Source: Amycolatopsis sp. NBC_00345 (GTDB taxonomy: Bacteria > Actinomycetota > Actinomycetes > Mycobacteriales > Pseudonocardiaceae). Taken from it: a stretch of 64,000 nucleotides of DNA. Location: positions 2,356,001 through 2,420,000 of the forward strand of contig NZ_CP107995.1 in the NCBI RefSeq assembly GCF_036116635.1, written 5' to 3'. Shown here in pieces: positions 26,170-35,435 of the stretch (position 1 is the stretch's first letter; every line of letters starts with the position of its first letter). The notes beneath the pieces were generated by a model. It was given only the letters and a program-made list of their open reading frames with translations. It did not search any database and was not told where the DNA came from. Position numbers and translations under genes: made by a program.

Positions 26170-27564
26170 TCAGCCGAGGGGCCTCGAACCCGACCGGCGG
26201 TCATCGAGGTCAAGGCCCTGGTGGCGCCGGGGGCCGGCCTCGGGCCGGCGTGGGGCGGACCCGAGGCTGTGGTAGGAGAAACCCGCGCGGCTGAGTGTGC
26301 CGGGGTCGAGCAGATTGCGGGCGTCCACCACGACCCGGTTCGCCACCACCTCGGCCAGGCGCGCCCAGTCCAGGTCGCGGAACTCCGGCCACTCCGTCAG
26401 CACCACCAGCACGTCCGCGTCCTTCGCCGCGAGCAGCGGATCATCGGCCAGCGCGATGCCGGCCAGGCCGGGGTGGTCCGGTGCGGTGACGGCCGGGTCG
26501 TAGCCCTGCAGGTCCGCGCCGGCCTGGCGCAGCAGTGCCGCCACGACCAGTGCGGGGGAGTCGCGCAGGTCGTCCGTGCCGGCCTTGAACGTCAGGCCGA
26601 GCAGGCCGATGCGGAGCTTGCGCAGTGAGCCCTGCCGGCTGCCGGTCGCCGCCAGCCGGATCTTGCCCACGATCCGCTGGAACTGGCGTTCGTTCGTGTC
26701 GATGGTGGCGCGAAGCAGGCGGAACTCGAAGTCCGCCTCGTCCGACGCCTGAAGCAGCGCGTGCACGTCCTTGGGCAGGCAGGACCCGCCCCAGCCCGGT
26801 CCCGGCGACAGGAACGACCGGCCGATCCGGGGGTCGTAACCCATTCCCTCGGTCACGTCCCGGACGTTCGCGTCCAGTCGCTCGCACAGCTCCGCGATCG
26901 CGTTGACGTAGGACACTTTCATCGCCAGGAAGCAGTTCGCCGCGTATTTCATCAGCTCCGCGCTGGCCACGTCGGTCAGCACCGCGGGCGCGCCCAGTCC
27001 CGCGTACAGCGCGACCACCCGATCGGCCGAGTCCGGCCGGTCGCTGCCCACCACGATCCGGTCCGGGTTCATGAAGTCCTGTACAGCGCTGCCCTCGCGC
27101 AGGAACTCCGGATTGCTGACCACCGCGAGGTCGTCCCGGCCCAGCAGCTGCCTGGTCCGCGTCGCGGTGCCCACCGGCACGGTCGACTTGTTCACGACCA
27201 CGCACCCCGCCGGCAGCGCGTCCCTGATCCGGGCGAGCACATCCTCCACCTCGGACAGGTCCGCGACCCCGCCCACGCCCATCGGTGTCGGCAGGCACAG
27301 GTAGACCACCTCGGCCTCGCGCACCGCGTCCACCGCGTCGACCACGAACCGCAGCCGGCCGGCAGCCAGGCCGTCGGTCACCAGCTCGGGTAGCCGCGGC
27401 TCGCGGATCGGCACCTCGCCGCGGCGCAGCTGATCCACCTTGGCCTGATCTCGATCCGCGCAGGTCACCTGGTGGCCGAGGGAAGCAAGGCAGGCGCCGG
27501 TGGTCAGGCCGACATAACCGGTCCCGATCACCGCCACAGAGCGAGTGAGCACAGCAGGCCCCAT
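26170..27564 (-). CDS. UDP-glucose 6-dehydrogenase
   Basis: A 464-aa member of the UDP-glucose/GDP-mannose dehydrogenase family. The NAD motif is VAVIGTGYVGLTTGACLASL, the central domain has AELMKYAANCFLAMKVSYVN, and the catalytic Cys is in GPGWGGSCLPKD; the C-terminal domain has IGLLGLTFKAGTDDLRDSPA. It makes UDP-glucuronate from UDP-glucose by two NAD-dependent steps. ATG 27564 is preferred. It is divergent from the first biosynthetic-cluster gene, separated by 339 bp; it could supply a sugar acid to the cluster or be an unrelated wall gene. Confidence 0.9.
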   Translation of the reverse strand: MGPAVLTRSVAVIGTGYVGLTTGACLASLGHQVTCADRDQAKVDQLRRGEVPIREPRLPELVTDGLAAGRLRFVVDAVDAVREAEVVYLCLPTPMGVGGVADLSEVEDVLARIRDALPAGCVVVNKSTVPVGTATRTRQLLGRDDLAVVSNPEFLREGSAVQDFMNPDRIVVGSDRPDSADRVVALYAGLGAPAVLTDVASAELMKYAANCFLAMKVSYVNAIAELCERLDANVRDVTEGMGYDPRIGRSFLSPGPGWGGSCLPKDVHALLQASDEADFEFRLLRATIDTNERQFQRIVGKIRLAATGSRQGSLRKLRIGLLGLTFKAGTDDLRDSPALVVAALLRQAGADLQGYDPAVTAPDHPGLAGIALADDPLLAAKDADVLVVLTEWPEFRDLDWARLAEVVANRVVVDARNLLDPGTLSRAGFSYHSLGSAPRRPEAGPRRHQGLDLDDRRSGSRPLG

Positions 27565-27903
27565 TCCCGATTCGCGCAGAAGTCCCAATTGTGTGGATGC
27601 CGGATTAGGTCACGGTAAATGTGTGACAGAGACCGCAATAAGGTCACCTGATTGGTCTATTGCCGACGAATTATCTGCTACCTTCCTGCACGCTACCAGT
27701 CGCGTCCCGGCGTCCTCAACCACTTCGCCACTCCTTTACGTCCGACGCCTGTCAGCTCGAATAACGTGGACTCTCGCACCTTGTCAAGTCCCGAACCGCC
27801 GTGACTACCGGGCGGGCTTCCGCGCTGGTTAGCATCACTCTCGTATTGACGGGATTATGTGTATTCCCGGGATTTGACAGGTGTCGCCAGAAAGGCAGTC
27901 TCA
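27565..27903. promoter_or_regulatory. Divergent promoter region at the left end of the cluster
   Basis: A 339-bp region, clearly richer in A and T than flanking genes, between the UDP-glucose dehydrogenase gene and the first forward cluster gene. The forward gene has its ribosome site AGAAAGG just before ATG 27904. TTGACG near 27845 and TATGTG further on are promoter-like, but spacing is not ideal and I do not assign exact boxes. Confidence 0.45.
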
Positions 27904-29508
27904 ATGACGCTGGACCTACCGATTGCCGAAGCGAACACTTTTGACTCCGCCGCCCCGGTCAGACCGTCGCTGTATTTCCACGACGTCATCACCGGCCCGT
28001 TCGACCACGCGGCGGTCGTCGAATGCGCGACCGCGGTGACCGAGATGTCGGGCGGCTCTTTCACCGACCGGCTGTCGACCGACGGATCGCTGGTGATCGC
28101 CAGCCGCGGCACGGTCCTCGAGGTGCATGTCGCGGCTTCGCCGGTGGACCCGTCGGCGACGCTCGACCCGGTGTTCCCCTCGGTCACCCGGAACCGGGCC
28201 GTGCTGCTGTCCAGCGGGCCGGCCGCGGTGACGGCCCGTGATTTCGCCGAGCGGCTGCGGCACTGCGCGGCGGCCTACACCGAGGCCGAGCTGGACTCCA
28301 TCACCGCCGCGATGCCGATGCTGGAAAGCGTGATCCGGGACGCCTCGCCGCTGGCCGGGTGGGCATTGATCTTTCGTGACCACTTCGTGGAGAACAGCGT
28401 CGGGTTCCTGCGAGCCGTCGAACGGTGCGGAATGCCGCCGGAGTGGATTTTCGCGCTGGCCAAGGGGGACAAGACGGTGCACCGGGACCGGGTGCACGCG
28501 ACGTTCCTGCGCCGCGGCTACTCGAGCGGCGTCCTGGACAATTCCGTCATCAACCGGACCGCCACGGTCGAGGAGATGGACGAGGCGCGCTCCAGCGGCG
28601 CCGCCGTGGACCGCTTCATCCACCGCGCCCACCAGGCCGGACGACGGGTTCTGGTCGTCGACGACGGCGGCCTGCTGGCCCAGGGCCTTGGCAGCAACCA
28701 CCTGGTGAGAGAAGCGGTGGACGCCGCGCTGGAGCTGACCGTCAGCGGGTTGAAACGCATCGAAGGCCTGCCCGGCGGGGTGACGATCCCGGTGTTCAAC
28801 ATGGCGCGTTCGGCGTTGAAGGCGACCATCGGCTACAACGAGATCGCGGACTCCTGCCTGCGCCGCGTCCGGGTGCTGCTGGCCGGGCAGAAGGTCATCG
28901 GCCGGTCCGTGCTCTGTGTCGGCTTCGGCACCCTCGGCCGCAGGCTCGCGCTGGGGCTGAGGGCGCTGGGGTGCTCGGTGACGGTGGTCGACACGGACAT
29001 CATCACCCTGATCCGGGCGGCCGAGGAGGGCTTCGCGACCTGCCGCAGCGTGGCCGCGGCGCTGGAGCGGGACCGCCCGTTCCTCATCGCCAGCAGCACC
29101 GGTGACTGCGTGGTCTCGGCGGACACGCTGCCGCTGCTGCCCGATGGCGTGTTCCTCGCCGGTTTCGCGACCAAGGACTTCAGCCTGTTCACCGACCAGC
29201 CGCACGGCCTGCCGCAGGTCGCCTTGCCCGGCATCGGCGTCCGCTACCGGCTGCCGGGCGACCGGGAGGTCACGCTGCTGGGCGACGGCCGCTCGCTCAA
29301 CCTGTTCGAGTACGAAGGCATCCCCAACCGCGGTTACGACCTCTATCGCGCCGGGACGCTCCTTGCGGCCGAAGAGATGTGCCGGCGCTGCGAGGAGCTG
29401 GAGCCGGGCGTGCACACGACGATCGTCGACGAGCTCGTCGGGCGCTCCGGGTTGTACGAGCGCTACTACGCCCGCTACCTGGCCACCGGGGAGCCGATCG
29501 ATGGCTGA
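27904..29508 (+). CDS. S-adenosylhomocysteine-hydrolase-like NAD-binding protein
   Basis: A 534-aa protein, first in the long forward run. The C-terminal half resembles SAH hydrolase: VFNMARSALKATIGYNEIAD, then the cofactor segment SVLCVGFGTLGRRLALGLRA (G340xG342xxG345) and TVVDTD after beta-2. The N-terminal 200 residues (SLYFHDVITGPFDHAAVVEC) are not recognised. Classical SAH-hydrolase substrate-pocket motifs are not obvious, so a different NAD-dependent oxidation/elimination chemistry is likely. ATG 27904 is chosen for its ribosome site. The next gene starts inside its last codons, so translation is coupled. Confidence 0.75.
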   Translation: MTLDLPIAEANTFDSAAPVRPSLYFHDVITGPFDHAAVVECATAVTEMSGGSFTDRLSTDGSLVIASRGTVLEVHVAASPVDPSATLDPVFPSVTRNRAVLLSSGPAAVTARDFAERLRHCAAAYTEAELDSITAAMPMLESVIRDASPLAGWALIFRDHFVENSVGFLRAVERCGMPPEWIFALAKGDKTVHRDRVHATFLRRGYSSGVLDNSVINRTATVEEMDEARSSGAAVDRFIHRAHQAGRRVLVVDDGGLLAQGLGSNHLVREAVDAALELTVSGLKRIEGLPGGVTIPVFNMARSALKATIGYNEIADSCLRRVRVLLAGQKVIGRSVLCVGFGTLGRRLALGLRALGCSVTVVDTDIITLIRAAEEGFATCRSVAAALERDRPFLIASSTGDCVVSADTLPLLPDGVFLAGFATKDFSLFTDQPHGLPQVALPGIGVRYRLPGDREVTLLGDGRSLNLFEYEGIPNRGYDLYRAGTLLAAEEMCRRCEELEPGVHTTIVDELVGRSGLYERYYARYLATGEPIDG

Positions 29509-30592
29509 CGTGCCGCTGGTGCCCGCCGGGCTCGAAGTCTGCGTGGTCGGCTACGGCGTGGCCGGCCACCTCCACGAGTCGCTGATGCGGGACTGGGGCG
29601 CGCGGGTCAGCGTGGTCGAAGCGGGGCCGGTCGCGGATCCGCCGGCGCGGCTGTGGCCTTCCCTGGACCAGGTGCCCCGGCCGCACCAGGTGGACGTCTG
29701 GTCGGTGTGCACCCCGACCGACACCCACCTGCCGACGGTCCGGATGATCTTGGGCCGGTGCCCCGATGCCCGGCTGATCGTGGAGAAACCGCTGTGCCGG
29801 CCGGGTGAGCTGGACGAGTTCGCCGCGCTGCTGGCCGCTCATCCCTCGGCTCGGCTCGTGCTGGTGGACCACTACCGCTACGCCGTCGCGCCGAAGGTGC
29901 TGTCGCGGCTACGGGCGGAGAGCGCCGGTGAGGCCCCGGTGTCCGCGGTCCGGGTGTCCTTCGCGAAGGATCGGCGCGCCGACGCCGCCACGGGCCGCTT
30001 CGTGGACCGCGCTTTCGGCGTGTTCGGCTACGAGTGGCTGCACATGATCGCGTGCTTGCGTGGCGTGCTGGCGCCCGGGCAGTTCGCCGAGTACCTCGCG
30101 ACCCCGGTCGCCCGCTGCGACCTGCGTGTCGGGGCGGAGGAAGACCTGATCCCGAACGCGGCCAGGGAGACGACGCGGCTGGGCGACGGATGCGAGATCG
30201 ACATGTTCTCCACCGTGGTGGGGGCCGCGCCGGGCGGGCTGACGCCGCCGGCGTGGGTGTCGGACCACGGAGTGGGCCCGGGTGGCCGCCAGCGGCTGCT
30301 GCAGGTCGAGGCGGCCGGCACCCTGTTCACCGTCGAGTTCGACCCGGTGGCCGGCTCCGCGGGACAGTCGCTGGGCCGCAACGTGCACCGGTTGTCGGTG
30401 CGGCGCGGAGGCCACCAGTCCCGGTGGATCGTCAACGACTCCCCGATGGGCACGGCGCTGGCGAGCGCGCTGGTGACCTTATCGGCCTGCCGCAACGACT
30501 TCGACGCCCGACCGATGCGCCGGCTGCAGGCACTCGCCGAACGAGCCGTAGCGGCGGCCGCCGCCGCACACCCCGTCCAGGAGCCTGCCTGA
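29501..30592 (+). CDS. Gfo/Idh/MocA-like dehydrogenase (cluster)
   Basis: A 363-aa protein with the Rossmann start VCVVGYGVAGHLHESLMRDW and the family signature LIVEKPLCRP. ATG 29501 overlaps the previous stop by 8 nt. The second half (FGVFGYEWLHMIACLRGVLA) fits the C-terminal catalytic domain. Together with the preceding NAD protein it suggests a sugar-, cyclitol- or amino-alcohol-derived intermediate processed by oxidation-reduction. The substrate is unknown. Confidence 0.8.
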   Translation: MADVPLVPAGLEVCVVGYGVAGHLHESLMRDWGARVSVVEAGPVADPPARLWPSLDQVPRPHQVDVWSVCTPTDTHLPTVRMILGRCPDARLIVEKPLCRPGELDEFAALLAAHPSARLVLVDHYRYAVAPKVLSRLRAESAGEAPVSAVRVSFAKDRRADAATGRFVDRAFGVFGYEWLHMIACLRGVLAPGQFAEYLATPVARCDLRVGAEEDLIPNAARETTRLGDGCEIDMFSTVVGAAPGGLTPPAWVSDHGVGPGGRQRLLQVEAAGTLFTVEFDPVAGSAGQSLGRNVHRLSVRRGGHQSRWIVNDSPMGTALASALVTLSACRNDFDARPMRRLQALAERAVAAAAAAHPVQEPA

Positions 30593-30623
30593 TGCCTGGC
30601 ATGGCCGTTCCCAGGGAGCAACG

Positions 30624-31916
30624 ATGAGCCGGATTTGCCTTCTCGTGCCCACCAACGACTTCGACCGGTATTTCGTCCAGGTCCCGCTCGACGTCGTCTA
30701 CGCGGCGGGCCAGTTGCGTGCCGAAGGGCACGAAGTGACGGTGTGGGACACGCGGTTCGCCACGGTGCCGCCGGCGGACGCGCAGGACCTCGTGGTCGTG
30801 TTCACCGCGATCGCGGACCGGGCCCAGTGCTACCCGCTGGAGCTCGGGCCGGTCCGGGACGCGGTGACGCAGGCCAGGACCAGGTACCCCGGCGCGCGGT
30901 TCGTCGCGGTGGGGCCGCACGTCAACCACCTGCCGTGGGCGACGCTGGACGAGCTCGGGGTGGACACGGTGGCCCGGGGCGAGGCCGATTCGGCCGCCGT
31001 GTTCGCCGCGCGTGACCTGGCCGTCTCCGGCCGGGTGCTGCCGAGCGGCCGGTCGGCCGACCTGCTCGCGCCGGCGGCGGATCTGCCGTCGTACCCGGTG
31101 ATTCCGCTGGAGACGATGGCCCATCCGGCGTTCGACCTCTTCCCGATGTCGCAGTACACCTCCGAGGTGATCGACCAGGGCCTGCCGATGCCGGGCCCGT
31201 GCGGGATGGTCCTGGCCGCGCGTGGCTGCACCTACGGCTGCACCTTCTGCCACCTGCCGTTCGGCACCCGGATGCGGATGCGCCCGACCGACCGGGTGAT
31301 GGCCGAGATCGACGCGCAGCAGTCCGCCGGCCTGGACGCGCTGTTCTTCCTCGACTACGTCTTCGGCATCAACCCGTCGTTCTACGGGGAACTGTGCACC
31401 CGCCTGACCGGGCGGGGGCTGACCTGGCTGGGGCAGACCCGGGCCGAGGTGGTGCTGCGCTCCGATGTCGGGGCGTGGGCGGCGGCCGGGTGCCGGGGCA
31501 TGTGGCTGGGTGCCGAGTCGCCCAGCGTGGCCGGCACCGGCGTGCACAAGCGGGTCAGCGCGGAGCAGATCGAGGGCGCGGTGGCCAAGCTCCGCGACGC
31601 CGGGATCGTGCCGTTCGCGTTCCTGCTCATGGGCCTGCCCGACGACGAGGCGTCGATCTCCGGGCGCATCGTCGACTGGGCGGCGCAGCTGCCCGCCTGG
31701 TTCGGGCTCAACCAGCTGTTCCTGCGGCCGGGAACCAAGCTGTACGACCAGCTCGCCGCCGAGTACGGCGGCGGCAGGCTGCCGACCACGTGGCCGGAGG
31801 TCGAGGCCGTGACCAGCACCTACCGCTCGCGCTATCCGGCCGATCTGGACGCGCAGGAGAAGGCATTGCGCGCGTTGCCCAACTTCCTGGGCAACGCGCT
31901 GACCGCGGCCAAGTGA
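30624..31916 (+). CDS. Radical SAM enzyme with B12-binding-like N-terminal domain
   Basis: A 430-aa protein. Residues about 1-140 look like the Rossmann-type domain of cobalamin-binding radical SAM enzymes (VQVPLDVVYAAGQLRAEGHE), although no DxHxxG cobalamin motif is visible. The 4Fe-4S motif is CTYGCTFC (C202xxxC206xxC209), followed by YVFGINPSFYGELCTRLTGR and the SAM-binding region MWLGAESPS. Such enzymes methylate unactivated carbons or rearrange rings. GGGAGCA precedes ATG 30624. This is probably a key chemical step of the cluster. Confidence 0.87.
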   Translation: MSRICLLVPTNDFDRYFVQVPLDVVYAAGQLRAEGHEVTVWDTRFATVPPADAQDLVVVFTAIADRAQCYPLELGPVRDAVTQARTRYPGARFVAVGPHVNHLPWATLDELGVDTVARGEADSAAVFAARDLAVSGRVLPSGRSADLLAPAADLPSYPVIPLETMAHPAFDLFPMSQYTSEVIDQGLPMPGPCGMVLAARGCTYGCTFCHLPFGTRMRMRPTDRVMAEIDAQQSAGLDALFFLDYVFGINPSFYGELCTRLTGRGLTWLGQTRAEVVLRSDVGAWAAAGCRGMWLGAESPSVAGTGVHKRVSAEQIEGAVAKLRDAGIVPFAFLLMGLPDDEASISGRIVDWAAQLPAWFGLNQLFLRPGTKLYDQLAAEYGGGRLPTTWPEVEAVTSTYRSRYPADLDAQEKALRALPNFLGNALTAAK

Positions 31917-31926
31917 GGGGTGGGAC

Positions 31927-33849
31927 ATGCTCGGGTTCGGGATCATCGGGTGTGGCTCGGTCGGCGGGTTTCACGCCCGCCTGCTGACCGGGCAGCCGGC
32001 GCTGCGCGGCAAGGCCGAGCTGATCACGGTCGCCTCACGGGACCCGTTGCGCGCCAAGGAACTGGCCGGGCAGGCCGGCTGCGAGGCGAACACCGTCGAC
32101 GAGCTGCTCGATCGGTCCGATGTGGACGCGGTGTGCCTGTGCACGCCGAGCGGGACGCACGCCGAGCTGGGCGAGCGGGTGCTGGCGCGGGGGAAGCACC
32201 TGCTGGTGGAGAAGCCGATCGACGTGACGCTCGCCGCTGCCGATCGGCTCATCGCGGCGGCCGGACGTAGCGGCACGGTGCTGGATGTGGTGTCCCAGCA
32301 CCGTTTCGACCGCGCGGCGACGGTGGCCAAGCAGGCGCTGGCCGCGGGTGAACTGGGCCGGATCACGTCCGTGTCGATGGAGATCCCGTTGTGGCGGGGG
32401 GAGCGTTACTACCAGCCTGGCGGCTGGCGCGGCACCCGCGAACTGGACGGTGGCGGCGCCCTGATCAACCAGGGAGTCCACCTGGTCGACCTGGCCCAGT
32501 GGCTGCTCGGCCCGGTCGTCGAGGTCAACGCCCACACGGCGACGCGTGCCCACACCATCGAGGTGGAGGACGTGGTGTCGGCGCGGGTGCTGCTCGGCGA
32601 CGGTGTTCCGGGCACGCTGCTGGCCACGACGGCGGCCTATCCCGGTCGCACCACCCGGCTGGCCGTGCACGGCGACCGGGGCAGCTTGGTGATCGACGAC
32701 GACCAGCTGGTCTACTTCCACGCGGCGCGGCCCGGAGCCGAGATCGACCCGTACGGCGCCTACGGGGCCGGTAACCAGGCGGCCGACCGGGTCGGCGAGG
32801 TCAGCGCCGAGGATCTGGAGCGCGACCGGAGTTTCGTGCCCTACCAGCCGTTTCGCGATCAGCTGCTGGAGTTCTGCGCGGCGGTCGAGTCGGGGGGCCC
32901 GGCACCGGTCGGCGGGGCGGGCGGGCGGTCCGCGCTGGCCGCTGTGCTCGCGGTCTACGAGTCGGCGGCCGGCGGCCGGACGGTCACCCTCGGGCCGGGC
33001 GCCCCGCCGGCCCCGGCCGCGCCGCCGCTCGCGGAGGTCTTCGACCGGTGCGCGGCCACTTACGACGACGTCGGCGTGGACCATTTCACGCCGATGGGCC
33101 AGCGGCTCGTCGACCTGGCCGGCCTGTCCGCCGGGGACAGCGTGCTGGACGCCGGGTGCGGCGCCGGTGCGTGCCTGGTCCCGGCGGCGCAGGCGGTCGG
33201 GCCGACCGGGTACGTGCTGGGCATCGACATCTCCGCGGGCATGGTGGAGCGCGCCGAGCGGGCCGCGCGGCGGCACGGCCTGCGTCAGGTCCGCTGCGCG
33301 GTCGCCGACGCGGAGACCGTGGTGCTCAACGTCCCGTTCCTGCTCGACGGGACGTTCGACGCCGTGGTGTCCGGGATGGCGCTGTTCCTGATGCCGGATC
33401 CCGCCGCCGCGGTGGCCCGGTTCGCCGAACTGCTGCGGGCCGAGGGGCGGCTCGCCGTGTCCTGGTGGGCCGGCAGCGATCCACGCTGGGCGCCGGTGTT
33501 CTCGGCGAGCAGCGGTTACGGCCGCAGCCGGTCGGCGCACGAGCTGGCCGCCGGCAGCCCGTTCGGGTCGGTCGACGCGTTGCACGAGCTGCTCACCGCC
33601 ACCGGTTTCACCGGCGTGGCCACCACGGAGGTCGACCAGACCACCGTGTTCACCGGCCCCGACCAGTGGTGGACGTGGCTGTGGTCGACCGCCGGGCGGC
33701 TGTTCTGGGAGACGATCCCGTCCGCCGAGCTGCCCGCGGCCGAGGCCGCGGTGAACGCCGAACTGGCCAAGCTGGCCGAGCGCGACGGCTCGCTGCGCAC
33801 GACGGGCACCATGCGGGTCACCACCGCGACCCGGTCGGCGGACTGGTGA
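31927..33849 (+). CDS. Gfo/Idh/MocA dehydrogenase fused to a class I methyltransferase
   Basis: A 640-aa two-enzyme fusion. Residues about 1-350 are a complete Gfo/Idh/MocA unit (FGIIGCGSVGGFHARLLTGQ; LLVEKPIDV; ELDGGGALINQGVHLVDLAQ). A Pro/Ala linker (about 355-370) leads to a UbiE-like SAM methyltransferase (about 373-640) with motif I SVLDAGCGAGACL and GIDISAGMVERAERAARRHG. There is no stop or frameshift in the linker. A single polypeptide coupling sugar-type redox to methylation is unusual. The ribosome site GGGGTGGGA precedes ATG 31927. Confidence 0.85.
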   Translation: MLGFGIIGCGSVGGFHARLLTGQPALRGKAELITVASRDPLRAKELAGQAGCEANTVDELLDRSDVDAVCLCTPSGTHAELGERVLARGKHLLVEKPIDVTLAAADRLIAAAGRSGTVLDVVSQHRFDRAATVAKQALAAGELGRITSVSMEIPLWRGERYYQPGGWRGTRELDGGGALINQGVHLVDLAQWLLGPVVEVNAHTATRAHTIEVEDVVSARVLLGDGVPGTLLATTAAYPGRTTRLAVHGDRGSLVIDDDQLVYFHAARPGAEIDPYGAYGAGNQAADRVGEVSAEDLERDRSFVPYQPFRDQLLEFCAAVESGGPAPVGGAGGRSALAAVLAVYESAAGGRTVTLGPGAPPAPAAPPLAEVFDRCAATYDDVGVDHFTPMGQRLVDLAGLSAGDSVLDAGCGAGACLVPAAQAVGPTGYVLGIDISAGMVERAERAARRHGLRQVRCAVADAETVVLNVPFLLDGTFDAVVSGMALFLMPDPAAAVARFAELLRAEGRLAVSWWAGSDPRWAPVFSASSGYGRSRSAHELAAGSPFGSVDALHELLTATGFTGVATTEVDQTTVFTGPDQWWTWLWSTAGRLFWETIPSAELPAAEAAVNAELAKLAERDGSLRTTGTMRVTTATRSADW

Positions 33850-33851
33850 CC

Positions 33852-35435
33852 ATGACCGTCACCGATCCGGCCACCCGGGCCACCGTTCTCGAAGACGCGT
33901 GGCTGGCCGCGGCCACCGAGGGGTTCCGCTGCCTCGGCAGCGGTGCCGCCGACCCGGTCAAGGTGCTGCTGGAGATCACGGATCCGGCGCCCGGAGCGCC
34001 CGGCCGGGTGCTGATGGCGATGGATCTGGACACCGGCCGCCTCGGCTTCACGCGCGCCGGCCGGCAGGACCGGGCGGCCCTGACCGTGGTGCTCACCCGG
34101 GACGACGCGGTGACGTTGCTGCTCGGCGACGGCCGCGCCCGGGTGCGGTTGTTCGAAACCGGCCGGGTGCGCATGCACGGCGTGTTCCTGTTCGTCTTCT
34201 TCCTGGACCGCTTGCTGCTCCAGGACCCGTCGGGGACGGTGGCCCGGCTGCGGGCGGCGGCCGGGGTGGTCGCCGAGCCGTCCGCCGGGCTGCCGGTGCA
34301 CGTGCCGCTGCCACCGGCCGGCGAGCCGGAGCCATCGGCGGGCCTGCCACGGACAGTCGAGCTGCTGCGGGCCGAGACCCTGCGGACCAGTCCAGGGGTG
34401 CAGTTGTACGTGTCGCATCGTGGGACGCCGGTGATCGACGCCGGGCTGGGCAGTGCCCGGCCGGCCGTGCCGATGCGGGCGGACGCCCTCCCGATCTGGT
34501 ACTGCTGCGCCAAGACCGTCTCCGCGGTCGCGGTGGGCCGGCTCTGGGAGCGGGAGCTGCTCGATCCCTACGCGCCGGTCGCGGACGTGCTGCCGTGGTA
34601 CTCCGGCGGCGGGCGGGAGCGGGTGCGGCTCGTCGACATCCTCACCCACACCTCGCCCGTGCCGATGGGGGCCGATCCGTTGCACGGCTGCATGTCCGCG
34701 CCGTGGGACCTGCGGCGCGGCGCGGTGGCCCGGATGCCGGTGCCGGACGGCCCGAACGGCGAGCGGATCAACTACGCCGCCTGGTGGGGCTGGTTCGTGA
34801 TCGCCGAGATGATCGAGGCGCTGACCGGCCGGACCTACGTCGAATACCTGGAGACCGAGGTGCTCGGGCCGTGCGGCATGGATCGCAGCAAGGTGGTGTT
34901 CGACGGCGCCGGGTACGACGCGGCCGGCGCGACGCTGCCCCTGATCTACGTGGCCGGCGGCGCCCTGCCGCCCCAGCCGACGTGGTGGTTCAGCACCGAG
35001 GGCGCGGCCACCACCGTGATTCCCGGGCTGAACATCCGCGGGCCGATGCGGGACCTGGGCCGGCTGTTCGAAATGCTGGTGCGACGCGGGCAGGGCCGGT
35101 CCGGCCGGGTGCTGCGCCCGGTGACCGTGGCCGCGCTCACCGGACGGCACCGGGTCGGCCTCGAACCCGACCAGCTCGGCAACGCGGACTGGTCGCTCGG
35201 CTTCCGGCTCGAGTCCCGGCACCTGGGCGAGCGGTGCTGCGCCTTCGGCCGGTCGGCGTCGCTGCGCACCTTCGGGCACTACGGCCTGTGGACGACGGTC
35301 GTGTTCGCCGATCCGGACCACGACCTCGTCGTGGCGCTGCACCTCAACGGCAAGACGATGCAGGACGAGCACCAGCGGCGGGTGCTCGGAATCTGCGACG
35401 CGATCTACGCCGACCTCGGGCTGGCCCGAGGATGA
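33852..35435 (+). CDS. SCP2-like plus beta-lactamase-fold protein with Cys at the Ser position
   Basis: A 527-aa protein. Residues about 1-140 resemble an SCP2/sterol-carrier domain (VLMAMDLDTGRLGFTRAGRQ); about 165-527 is a class C beta-lactamase/transpeptidase-like domain. The SxxK motif reads C218-C-A-K221, so Cys replaces the nucleophilic Ser; the YxN motif is Y308-A-A. Other framework is kept (VRLVDILTHTSPVP; FGHYGLW in place of HxG). It could be a thiol-based acyltransferase or amide-forming enzyme on a carrier-bound substrate (inference). GTG 33846 is an alternative start. Confidence 0.78.
   Translation: MTVTDPATRATVLEDAWLAAATEGFRCLGSGAADPVKVLLEITDPAPGAPGRVLMAMDLDTGRLGFTRAGRQDRAALTVVLTRDDAVTLLLGDGRARVRLFETGRVRMHGVFLFVFFLDRLLLQDPSGTVARLRAAAGVVAEPSAGLPVHVPLPPAGEPEPSAGLPRTVELLRAETLRTSPGVQLYVSHRGTPVIDAGLGSARPAVPMRADALPIWYCCAKTVSAVAVGRLWERELLDPYAPVADVLPWYSGGGRERVRLVDILTHTSPVPMGADPLHGCMSAPWDLRRGAVARMPVPDGPNGERINYAAWWGWFVIAEMIEALTGRTYVEYLETEVLGPCGMDRSKVVFDGAGYDAAGATLPLIYVAGGALPPQPTWWFSTEGAATTVIPGLNIRGPMRDLGRLFEMLVRRGQGRSGRVLRPVTVAALTGRHRVGLEPDQLGNADWSLGFRLESRHLGERCCAFGRSASLRTFGHYGLWTTVVFADPDHDLVVALHLNGKTMQDEHQRRVLGICDAIYADLGLARG

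Noticed and set aside
26170..27564. UDP-glucose dehydrogenase as a certain member of the biosynthetic cluster
   Set aside because: It is transcribed away from the cluster and is common in wall and capsule metabolism; no glycosyltransferase lies inside the cluster to use UDP-glucuronate.
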